55,365 nt of DNA from positions 1-55,365 of the forward strand of contig DDUM01000023.1 of NCBI GenBank assembly GCA_002344795.1, given 5' to 3'. The DNA comes from Flammeovirgaceae bacterium UBA2338 (GTDB taxonomy: Bacteria; Bacteroidota; Bacteroidia; Cytophagales; Cyclobacteriaceae). Under the pieces are notes generated by a model. That model had not been told where the DNA came from, ran no database searches, and was given only the letters and a program-made list of their open reading frames with translations. Positions 40,135-47,543 of the stretch are shown in pieces. The translations under genes were made by a program, and so were the position numbers. Position 1 is the stretch's first letter; each line of letters begins with the position of its first letter.

Positions 40135-42537
40135 TTGACGCAAGTAAAAAGTATAAAATCCGGTGTTTCGGCCAAAAAAGCCACATCTATTCTGGCCGAT
40201 TACAAATTGGCCTGTGAAAGCAGAGAAGCGAGTATTCTTGGAAGAAAGGAGGTATTCATGGGCAAGGCCAAATTTGGAATTTTTGGTGATGGCAAAGAGG
40301 TAGCTCAGATTGCCATGGCCAAGGTATTTCGAAATGGAGATCACAGATCTGGGTATTATCGTGATCAGACTTTCATGTTTGCGATTGGTGAACTTTCACT
40401 TCAACAGTATTTCGCACAACTGTATGCGCATACAGATGTGGAAGCAGAACCCGCATCTGCAGGCCGCTTGATGAATGGGCATTTTGGCACAAGAATGATC
40501 GATGAGAAGGGCGAGCTTAAAAATTTGGCGAAACTAAAAAATAGCAGTTCAGACATTTCTCCAACTGCAGGGCAAATGCCCAGACTGGTGGGGCTGGCTT
40601 ATGCATCTAAATTATTTAGGGAAAATCCGTTGTTGTCAGGATATAAAACACTCTCCAATAAAGGAAATGAAATTGCTTTTGGTACGATAGGAAATGCATC
40701 TACTTCGGAAGGTGTGTTTTTCGAAGCCATCAATGCCGCTGGTGTGCTTCAGGTGCCCATGCTCATGTCTGTTTGGGATGATGAGTATGGTATCTCTGTA
40801 CCCGCAAAATATCAAACCACAAAGGGAAGTATTTCAAAGATTCTACAAGGTTTTCAAAGGACTAAAGATGAAAAGGGCTTTGAGATCATTGTTGTCAAAG
40901 GGTGGGATTATGATGGGCTTTGCAAAGCTTATATTCAAGCCGAAGAGGTATGTAGAAAAGGACACGTCCCTGTTCTTCTGCATGTAACTGAAGTAACCCA
41001 GCCTCAAGGGCACAGTACTTCGGGGTCTCATGAAAGGTATAAAAGCAAGGATAGGTTGGCCTGGGAACAGAACCACGATTGTATCAAAAAAATGCGTGAG
41101 TGGATTTTGGATCAGGGAATAAGTAATCCGGATGAATTGGATACGATTGAGAAAGAAGCCAAAGCAACCGCTAAAACCGCTAAGGAGGCTGCATGGAAAG
41201 CTTTTAATAGAGATATTCAACAAGCTCAGATTTCTCTTATAGCAATTTTGACTAAGCTAGGAGAGACAAACGAAGAGATCAAGTCGATAAAAGAGGAACT
41301 GGAGACAACACTTAACCCCCTGCGCCTCGATGCTTTTAAGGCTGCCAAACGGGTTTCACGTTTACTAAGGGGGCAGGAATCAGAAGCCAGAAATGAATTA
41401 GTATCCTGGATAAGGAAAAATGAAGAGGATAACTGGGAGAGGTACAGTTCACATTTATACAGTCAGTCTGAATATTCCGCATTGAACGTGGAAGCTGTTT
41501 CTCCCGAGTACTCCGAATCTTCCTCGTTGCTTGATGGAAGAGAAATCCTTCATGCCTGTTTTGATAAAGCCCTGGAAAGGAACCCTAAAATTTTTGCGTT
41601 GGGTGAAGACGTAGGTAAAATAGGGGATGTCAATCAGGCTTTTGCGGGGCTTCAGGCCAAGCACGGTGAGTTGAGAGTAACAGATGCAGGAATAAGAGAA
41701 GCCACCATTATAGGACAGGGAATAGGAGCCTCGTTGAGAGGACTAAGGCCTATAACAGAAATTCAGTATTTAGATTATCTGCTTTATGCAATTCAGATTT
41801 TAAGTGATGATGTTGCCTGTTTGCAATACAGAACAAAGGGAGGACAAAAAGCACCATTAATCATAAGAACAAGAGGGCATCGATTGGAGGGTGTATGGCA
41901 TTCGGGTTCGCCCATGGGCATGATACTGAGTAGCTTGAGAGGTATTTATGTGCTTGTTCCCAGAGACATGACACAGGCCGCTGGTTTTTATAATACCATG
42001 TTGAAGTCTGACGATCCGGCATTGATCATCGAATGCCTGAATGGATATCGACTAAAAGAAAAGCTTCCGGACAATATTGGAGATTTTTGTGTGCCGTTGG
42101 GTGTTCCTGAAATGTTGCGTGAAGGCGAAGATGTTACCATTGTTACCTATGGATCGATGTGCCGTATAGTAATGGATGCAGCAGATCAATTGGAGAAAAT
42201 AGGTGTGTCTTGTGAGGTCATTGATGTACAAACCTTATTGCCTTTTGACCGCCACCAATCAATTGTTGAATCCATAAAGAAGACCAATCGTGTCATCTTT
42301 GCAGATGAGGATGTGCCAGGAGGGGCAACTGCCTATATGATGCAGAAGGTATTGGAAGAGCAGGATGCGTATCAATACCTGGATGCTAAACCTGTAAGTA
42401 TTGCGGCCAAAGAACACCGTCCTGCTTATGGTTCGGATGGTGATTACTTCTCAAAGCCCAACACGGAAGAAATTTTTGATAAGGTTTATGAGATTATGAG
42501 TGAGGCTGAGCCGGAAAGGTTTCCCCCACTTTATTAA
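40135..42537 (+). CDS. 2-oxoacid dehydrogenase E1, fused alpha-beta
   Basis: An 800-residue fusion of both E1 subunits of a thiamine diphosphate-dependent dehydrogenase. The alpha part (about 1-440) has AQIAMAKVFRNGDHRSGYYRDQT, GRLMNGHFGT and the cofactor-binding IAFGTIGNASTSEGVFFEAINAA. The beta part (about 470-800) has ALGEDVGKIGDVNQAF, TDAGIREATIIGQGIGASL and TRGHRLEGVWHSGSPMG. The fused form is common in Bacteroidota and is usually assigned to branched-chain 2-oxoacids or pyruvate; the choice cannot be made here. The E2 and E3 genes are not in the window. It starts with TTG at 40135; the first internal ATG (residue 42) would remove conserved sequence. Confidence 0.9.
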   Translation: MTQVKSIKSGVSAKKATSILADYKLACESREASILGRKEVFMGKAKFGIFGDGKEVAQIAMAKVFRNGDHRSGYYRDQTFMFAIGELSLQQYFAQLYAHTDVEAEPASAGRLMNGHFGTRMIDEKGELKNLAKLKNSSSDISPTAGQMPRLVGLAYASKLFRENPLLSGYKTLSNKGNEIAFGTIGNASTSEGVFFEAINAAGVLQVPMLMSVWDDEYGISVPAKYQTTKGSISKILQGFQRTKDEKGFEIIVVKGWDYDGLCKAYIQAEEVCRKGHVPVLLHVTEVTQPQGHSTSGSHERYKSKDRLAWEQNHDCIKKMREWILDQGISNPDELDTIEKEAKATAKTAKEAAWKAFNRDIQQAQISLIAILTKLGETNEEIKSIKEELETTLNPLRLDAFKAAKRVSRLLRGQESEARNELVSWIRKNEEDNWERYSSHLYSQSEYSALNVEAVSPEYSESSSLLDGREILHACFDKALERNPKIFALGEDVGKIGDVNQAFAGLQAKHGELRVTDAGIREATIIGQGIGASLRGLRPITEIQYLDYLLYAIQILSDDVACLQYRTKGGQKAPLIIRTRGHRLEGVWHSGSPMGMILSSLRGIYVLVPRDMTQAAGFYNTMLKSDDPALIIECLNGYRLKEKLPDNIGDFCVPLGVPEMLREGEDVTIVTYGSMCRIVMDAADQLEKIGVSCEVIDVQTLLPFDRHQSIVESIKKTNRVIFADEDVPGGATAYMMQKVLEEQDAYQYLDAKPVSIAAKEHRPAYGSDGDYFSKPNTEEIFDKVYEIMSEAEPERFPPLY

Positions 42538-42551
42538 GCCCACAACAGGAA

Positions 42552-43274
42552 TTACTTGAATTGGAATTCAGGAGTTTCAATAATGTTGCTTTTATTGAGT
42601 TTCCTGTCTTGAATCAGTATTCTCAACTTAAGTGTTTTGATGCTGAATTGAAGTTTAAATCCTGTACTTAGCATCGCATATCTGAGTGTACCCTCGACAG
42701 GATTTTTAAGACTTAAATCTGAGTTTTTTGCCAGAATAGGGAAGCGACCATCGTAAGTTGTACAGAACTCGGTCCTCCAGTCAAATTCTTGAAATGAGCC
42801 GTCATTTTGTTTCACAAGAAAATCAACAAAAATGTTGTAATGGTCGGGGTTTAATTCAAAGTATACAGTATCAATAACTTTGGGTGTGGAACTATTGTCA
42901 AACACAAGCTCCCAGTTTGTGCAATCAAATGGAGGGACGTAATCTGGCAGATTAAAATCTGGGTTAGTCCTTTTAACTGCATAATTTACTGGTGCACCCC
43001 CATCGACCAAGGTGAAATAGAATTTTTCGTTGTAACAGATGGTTTGATCCTGGTTGCATCCAACCTCATTTGGGTGCAGGCCCAAATCGCCATCACCATC
43101 TCTGAATTTTATAAAAAGGATAAGGGAATCTGCATCTGAAAGATCAGGCGTTTCTTTAAAAACCAGATTTTCAAATTCTATCTCGGGTATGTTAGAGTAT
43201 TCAGGAGGGTCAAAGCAGGAAGAAAGCCCCAAACCCAATACAATCGCCAAACTTAATCCCAAAGTGAACTTCAT
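42552..43274 (-). CDS. Conserved Bacteroidota lipoprotein
   Basis: A 240-residue lipoprotein precursor: signal MKFTLGLSLAIVLGLGLSSC with lipobox LSSC. Near residue 57 the segment LFIKFRDGDGDLGLHP has a DxDGD motif typical of calcium-binding loops. The rest (CNQDQTICYNEKFYFTLVDGG...) is a predicted beta-sandwich. The family is found in Cytophagales and relatives without assigned function. It is divergent from the LuxE-like gene across 35 bases and convergent with the E1 gene. Confidence 0.82.
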   Translation of the reverse strand: MKFTLGLSLAIVLGLGLSSCFDPPEYSNIPEIEFENLVFKETPDLSDADSLILFIKFRDGDGDLGLHPNEVGCNQDQTICYNEKFYFTLVDGGAPVNYAVKRTNPDFNLPDYVPPFDCTNWELVFDNSSTPKVIDTVYFELNPDHYNIFVDFLVKQNDGSFQEFDWRTEFCTTYDGRFPILAKNSDLSLKNPVEGTLRYAMLSTGFKLQFSIKTLKLRILIQDRKLNKSNIIETPEFQFK

Positions 43275-43309
43275 TTCCTATTTTTAGAACTCTGTAAATT
43301 ACCTAACGC

Positions 43310-44299
43310 TTGCACACATTTAAAATTTTTGAGAAGGTTTTATCAACCGTTAACGATGACAATTTCGACAATATTGCATTGGACTTGTTTCAGTTGCAGG
43401 CAAAAGAGAACAAAGTATATCATAAGTACCTCACCTATTTGGGGGTAAATATGGAAGGCATAACCAAACCAGAACAAATTCCATTTCTTCCTATTTCCTT
43501 TTTTAAAGAACAAATAGTTATGTCTGGACAATGGAAGGAACAAACTACTTTTTATAGCAGTGCCACTACAGGTGTGACTCCAAGCAGGCACCTGGTGCAA
43601 AATGTAGAAAGCTATCTACAGAATACCAAAAGAATTTTTGAAGGCTTCTATGGAGCGGTTAGCGACTATCATTTCCTGGCACTGCTTCCATCCTACCTTG
43701 AAAGAGAAGGTTCTTCTCTGGTTGCAATGGCCAATTACTTTATCCGGCAAAGCAAATCACCCCACTCTTCGTTTTACCTCAACAACAAAAAAGAACTGAT
43801 TGATAAACTTAAAAGGGTTGATCATTTGGACAGAAAAGTGATTTTATTAGGTGTGTCTTTTGCCCTTTTGGATCTGGCAGAAGAGCATGAATTGGATCTC
43901 AGTAATTGTATTGTGATGGAGACAGGTGGAATGAAGGGGAGGAGGGAGGAAATAACACGAGAAGAACTGCACCAATATTTAGGAAGACGGTGGAATACCC
44001 ACTTTATCCATTCAGAATATGGGATGACGGAGCTTTTTTCGCAGGCTTATGCCAAAGAAAAGGGTTACTTCAGAACACCAGCGGGAATGAAGGTAATGGT
44101 TCGAAGTATTAATGATCCATTTGAGCGGTTGGAAGTGGGTAAAACTGGGGGCATAAATGTTATCGATTTATCAAATATTTATACCTGCGCCTTCGTTGAA
44201 ACTCAAGATTTAGGTAGAATTCGGCAAGATGGTAGTTTTGAGGTACTTGGACGTATTGATAATTCGGATATCAGGGGGTGTAACCTGTTAGTTGGGTAG
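43310..44299 (+). CDS. LuxE-like acyl-protein synthetase family protein
   Basis: A 329-residue protein of the LuxE/acyl-protein synthetase superfamily (adenylate-forming fold). Motifs are IPFLPISFFKEQIVMSG, the P-loop-like FYSSATTGVTPSRHLV, VVMETGGMKGRREEITREELHQYL (VMETGGMKG) and HSEYGMTELFSQAYA. LuxE activates fatty acids in luminous bacteria; in Bacteroidota stand-alone copies exist and probably activate a carboxylic acid on a carrier protein. No lux genes are present. It starts with TTG at 43310; no upstream ATG exists in frame. Confidence 0.85.
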   Translation: MHTFKIFEKVLSTVNDDNFDNIALDLFQLQAKENKVYHKYLTYLGVNMEGITKPEQIPFLPISFFKEQIVMSGQWKEQTTFYSSATTGVTPSRHLVQNVESYLQNTKRIFEGFYGAVSDYHFLALLPSYLEREGSSLVAMANYFIRQSKSPHSSFYLNNKKELIDKLKRVDHLDRKVILLGVSFALLDLAEEHELDLSNCIVMETGGMKGRREEITREELHQYLGRRWNTHFIHSEYGMTELFSQAYAKEKGYFRTPAGMKVMVRSINDPFERLEVGKTGGINVIDLSNIYTCAFVETQDLGRIRQDGSFEVLGRIDNSDIRGCNLLVG

Positions 44300-44338
44300 A
44301 CGTAATACTCGATAAATGGCCATTTAGACCTGATTAAA

Positions 44339-44369
44339 TTTGCTGAAATTGAAAAGATTGATAATTTTG
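44339..44369 (+). promoter_or_regulatory. Promoter of the small lipoprotein gene
   Basis: TTTG (44339-44342), a 19-base spacer and TAATTTTG (44362-44369) match the Bacteroidota consensus exactly. The predicted start of transcription is about 13 bases before the ATG at 44390. Confidence 0.62.
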
Positions 44370-44389
44370 ATACTTTCAAAGACCACAAA

Positions 44390-44509
44390 ATGAAGAAAAT
44401 TTTAGCTTTTGTTGCCTTGGTAGCTTTCTTAAGTGCTTGCAGCCAGTATACCTGTCCTACGTACAGCAAGAAAGACGTTAAGAAGAGCAGCACAGAAAAC
44501 CGTATTTAA
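44390..44509 (+). CDS. Small lipoprotein (39 aa)
   Basis: A 39-codon gene, too short for default ORF length cut-offs. It encodes a lipoprotein signal MKKILAFVALVAFLSAC with lipobox LSAC (cysteine at residue 17), then SQYTCPTYSKKDVKKSS, leaving a mature peptide of only 23 residues that is Lys- and Ser-rich with a second cysteine. It has a near-perfect promoter. It lies in the gap between the LuxE-like gene and the convergent NtrC-like gene, ending 7 bases from the latter's stop. I do not know a function; similar tiny lipoproteins occur widely in Bacteroidota and are probably tethered in the periplasm. Confidence 0.78.
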   Translation: MKKILAFVALVAFLSACSQYTCPTYSKKDVKKSSTENRI

Positions 44510-44516
44510 AGCTCTT

Positions 44517-45677
44517 TTAGAGATATTTTTTGATCTCTTCAAGTCCAATTTTCTCTCCGCTCATTATTGTTAGTCGCTCGACTACATTTCGTAGCTCCCT
44601 GATGTTTCCTGTCCAATTGTAATTTTGAATTTCTTTTAGTGCCTTGTCGTCCATTTTTTTGGGCTTTGCACCTTGTTCCTGAGCCAGGTCATTGAGAAAC
44701 TTATCCACCAATAATGGAATGTCCTCTTTTCGGTCATTTAGCGCAGGTACTTTTATAATTATAACACCAAGGCGGTGGTAGAGATCTTCTCTAAACCTAT
44801 TTTCTGCAATTTCCTTTTTGAGATCTTTGTTGGTGGCGGCCAATACCCGCACATTTACCTGGATGTCCTTGTCTCCGCCCACACGGGTGATCTTATTTTC
44901 TTGTAGGGCCCTTAAAACTTTTGCCTGTGCAGACAAGCTCATGTCCCCAATTTCATCCAGAAACAATGTGCCGTTATCCGCTTGTTCAAATTTGCCAATG
45001 CGTTGCTTTATAGCAGAGGTAAATGATCCTTTCTCATGACCAAACAATTCGCTTTCGATCAGCTCAGATGGAATGGCCGCACAATTGACCTCAATGAATG
45101 GTGCATTTGCCCGGTTACTCTTTTCATGAATCCAACGTGCCACCAATTCTTTACCGGATCCATTGGGGCCAGTAATTAACACGCGTGCATCAGTAGGGCC
45201 AACTTTCTCAATCATCTCTTTGACCTGAGCAATAGGTTCTGATTCGCCTACCATATCCAGTTTGTGGGCGATTTTCTTTTTAAGTGTCTTTGTCTCCGCT
45301 ACCAGATTCGTTTTATCCAATGCATTCCGCAGGGTAATCAACAAGCGATTGAGATCGGGTGGTTTTTGCAGAAAATCGTAAGCTCCCATTTTAGTGGCAT
45401 CTACAGCCATCTCAGTGGTACCATGCGCTGAAATCATAATGAATGTGGTATTGATTCCCTTTTCTTTTGCCATTTCCAATACCTCCATTCCGTCCATCTT
45501 CGGCATTTTGATATCGCAGAAAACGAGGTCATAATTATCGTTTTCCAGCATGGCCAATCCTTCGGCACCGTCTTTGGCTTCGTCTACGGTTAGTTTAAGT
45601 TCTTTTTGATCTGTGATGATATCTTTGAGCACTGCACGAATGCTGGCCTCATCCTCTATCAGTAATACTTTGGGCAT
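44517..45677 (-). CDS. NtrC-like response regulator lacking a DNA-binding domain
   Basis: A 386-residue protein with a receiver domain (about 1-120, phosphorylatable Asp55 in LVFCDIKMPKMDG) and a sigma-54-type AAA+ domain (about 140-386). Walker A is VLITGPNGSGKELVARW, Walker B GTLFLDEIGDM, and the arginine-finger region is DLYHRLGVIIIKVP. The loop normally reading GAFTGA, which contacts sigma-54, is GSFTSA (ELFGHEKGSFTSAIKQ). The C-terminal Fis-type helix-turn-helix is absent: the protein ends at VVERLTIMSGEKIGLEEIKKYL. A signalling role that does not bind DNA directly is likely. It has no partner histidine kinase in the window. Confidence 0.9.
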   Translation of the reverse strand: MPKVLLIEDEASIRAVLKDIITDQKELKLTVDEAKDGAEGLAMLENDNYDLVFCDIKMPKMDGMEVLEMAKEKGINTTFIMISAHGTTEMAVDATKMGAYDFLQKPPDLNRLLITLRNALDKTNLVAETKTLKKKIAHKLDMVGESEPIAQVKEMIEKVGPTDARVLITGPNGSGKELVARWIHEKSNRANAPFIEVNCAAIPSELIESELFGHEKGSFTSAIKQRIGKFEQADNGTLFLDEIGDMSLSAQAKVLRALQENKITRVGGDKDIQVNVRVLAATNKDLKKEIAENRFREDLYHRLGVIIIKVPALNDRKEDIPLLVDKFLNDLAQEQGAKPKKMDDKALKEIQNYNWTGNIRELRNVVERLTIMSGEKIGLEEIKKYL

Positions 45678-45731
45678 AGATGGAAGTTTTTACAACCGGA
45701 GGTTATATGATTGGGTTAATAATTACAAAAA

Positions 45732-46112
45732 AATGCAAGCCTGTAAGCCGGGTTCTGTTACTGACGTTTCAGTCAGCATCTTATCATTTATCTAGCCCCG
45801 ACTTCGCAATCGGGGTCAATCAACCTACCCGTCCCGACTTCCATAAATGGATGAGCAGAGCGGCTCATGTTCGGGACCTATTTGGTCTTTCAACTCGTAA
45901 GGTTTGCCGTGCCCTTCGTGTCGCCACAAAGGCGGTGAGCTCTTACCTCACCTTTTCACCTTTTCCCCATTCGACAAGTCGAACGGAGTAGTTTGTTTTC
46001 TGTGGCACTTTCTGTCCCCGACAAGTCGGGGCCTTCCTGTTAGGAAGTACGATGCTCAATGTTGCCCGGACTTTCCTCCCCGACAAGTCGGAGCGATAAG
46101 ACGGCTTGCATT
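45732..46112 (-). ncRNA. rnpB: RNase P RNA
   Basis: On the minus strand, about 381 bases containing the universal P4-region blocks of bacterial RNase P RNA: GGAAAGTCCGGGC (complement of 46064-46076) and AACCCGGCTTAC (complement of 45743-45754). Helix P1 pairs AATGCAAGCC with GGCTTGCATT at the two ends and is followed by a T-run, giving an integrated terminator. The RNA processes tRNA 5' ends with RnpA. Three helix tips carry CGACAAGTCG and two more carry related CCCCGA palindromes. ORFs called across it on either strand are spurious. Confidence 0.95.
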
Positions 46113-46119
46113 ATTATTG

Positions 46120-46127
46120 CAAATTTA
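46120..46127 (-). promoter_or_regulatory. -7 element of rnpB
   Basis: TAAATTTG on the minus strand matches TAnnTTTG exactly and lies 7-8 bases upstream of the first base of the predicted RNase P RNA P1 helix. No clear TTTG is found at -33. Confidence 0.5.
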
Positions 46128-46167
46128 GTGATTAATGATCAGGAATTGCAGTCGAATGGCAACAGGC

Positions 46168-46572
46168 TTAATGAACGTCAGCACCTGTCAACTTAAATTC
46201 ATATTGATCTGCAAGGTTGGCGACCTCCTGAATCATTTCCTTTATGGAGCGCTCAGGTGTTCCTTCCATAGATGCGACCGCTTCAATTTGTAAGTAATTG
46301 TCACTGATTATAAACCGGCCATAATTGAAAAGAGAGCTTTGTTCCAGTAGGCTCTTTAGTGGAAGGTTAGCATTATAATTACATACTTTGGAAGTAAACG
46401 TTACCATATTTCTACTATACAACTTATTTTCTTTAATGGTTCCTATTACGGATTGAAAACGGCCTCCTTCCAAAGGAACAACTATGATGGAATGGATATT
46501 ATCGTAGCTGCTGTATTGACCGCCAATTTCATCGGCATAACTCTTCATGAAAGAAACTAGATCCATAGTCAT
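46168..46572 (-). CDS. Conserved hypothetical protein (134 aa)
   Basis: A 134-residue soluble acidic protein. It looks like an alpha/beta fold with a helix (LVSFMKSYADEIG), then strands (IIVVPLEGGRFQSVIGTIKE, NMVTFTSKVCNY), and a C-terminal helix (KEMIQEVANLADQYE), reminiscent of YbjN or type III chaperone-like folds, but I do not recognise a family. A second in-frame Met two codons in (MDLVSF) is an equally likely start. It lies between rnpB and the DUF2279 gene. Confidence 0.72.
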   Translation of the reverse strand: MTMDLVSFMKSYADEIGGQYSSYDNIHSIIVVPLEGGRFQSVIGTIKENKLYSRNMVTFTSKVCNYNANLPLKSLLEQSSLFNYGRFIISDNYLQIEAVASMEGTPERSIKEMIQEVANLADQYEFKLTGADVH

Positions 46573-46631
46573 AAGAATAAGGTTGGTTCAGGGGAATGAA
46601 GGTACAAAATGAATATGAATTGCTGCTAAAT

Positions 46632-47543
46632 CTAGAAATAGAATGCATAGGCTTTTACCCTATTATTTGAGAATTCAAGGGTAGGAGAAGGTAATTTTAT
46701 CATATTAACGACATAAATCAGTGCTTTCAAAGCCTTGGATTGGGTATGGATAGCCGAAAAATCGAAATCGAGGCTGAGGTAGTATTGCCGATAGGGTGAA
46801 TATCCGTTCGAAAGATTGGCGGCTTTTGATGCAAATATAAAGTCATGTGCCCCATGACCTACTGCAATATTGAGCCATTTTGGAAACGAGATAAAACGAT
46901 CCATATCAAATGACAACCAATAGGTTTGCCCATTGTAGTCTTTGATTAGCTTTTCAATAAAATTGCTTCCCAGTACATTTGGCCTTTGATCGGCCAAATA
47001 GGTAGAATGAAACGAAAATTTGGGATAAATTCTTGTTTCATCCCAAAGCAACTGTTGCCCCACATAAAATGAGGCTCCCGCTGCGTTAGCTGCCAGGTCG
47101 GACACTGATGCGCCATATCCTGAGGAGTATCCATCAAAAATCTCTATGGTGCTTATCATGGCAAAGCTTGCCAGTGCGCCAATTTTTTGAGCTTTCCTTT
47201 TAGGAATACCTGTTTTTCTTAGCGCACTTGAACTCACCTCACTTATTTGATAGGCTCCATAAAAGTGCCCCAACTTATCCATTTGGTACCATTCTTTAGA
47301 ATCATCGAAGAAACGAAAAGACTGCTTTTCATATTTGTTGTACCAAATCTCATTGAGCCCAACCATCGATAGGGTATAGCCTGCGGTGGCTCCAATGATA
47401 AGTCTATTTAATTTTTTATGATCAATAGAATCAGCAGGTTGAGCTAGTAGGGAAGCTCCCCCAGAAAGCAAAATGGATAGAATAAGTAATCTTGTGATTA
47501 CTTCTCCAAAAGAAGAGGAGTTTTTACATTCCTCCATCCTCAT
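46632..47543 (-). CDS. DUF2279 family periplasmic/outer-membrane protein
   Basis: A 303-residue exported protein: a signal segment near residues 17-34 (LLILSILLSGGASLLAQ), then DUF2279 blocks YQMDKLGHFYGAYQISE and EIFDGYSSGYGASVSDLAANAAGASFYVGQ. A likely transmembrane helix lies around residues 120-145. The family is Bacteroidota-wide and of unknown function. The start overlaps the end of the tamB gene by 20 bases, so it is part of the tamB transcript. Confidence 0.84.
   Translation of the reverse strand: MRMEECKNSSSFGEVITRLLILSILLSGGASLLAQPADSIDHKKLNRLIIGATAGYTLSMVGLNEIWYNKYEKQSFRFFDDSKEWYQMDKLGHFYGAYQISEVSSSALRKTGIPKRKAQKIGALASFAMISTIEIFDGYSSGYGASVSDLAANAAGASFYVGQQLLWDETRIYPKFSFHSTYLADQRPNVLGSNFIEKLIKDYNGQTYWLSFDMDRFISFPKWLNIAVGHGAHDFIFASKAANLSNGYSPYRQYYLSLDFDFSAIHTQSKALKALIYVVNMIKLPSPTLEFSNNRVKAYAFYF

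Noticed and set aside
45613..46128. Plus-strand ORFs of 60, 103 and 74 residues
   Set aside because: They lie in the 5' end of the NtrC-like gene and inside the RNase P RNA gene, which is supported by conserved RNA blocks and its P1 helix; the ORFs carry no protein-family features.
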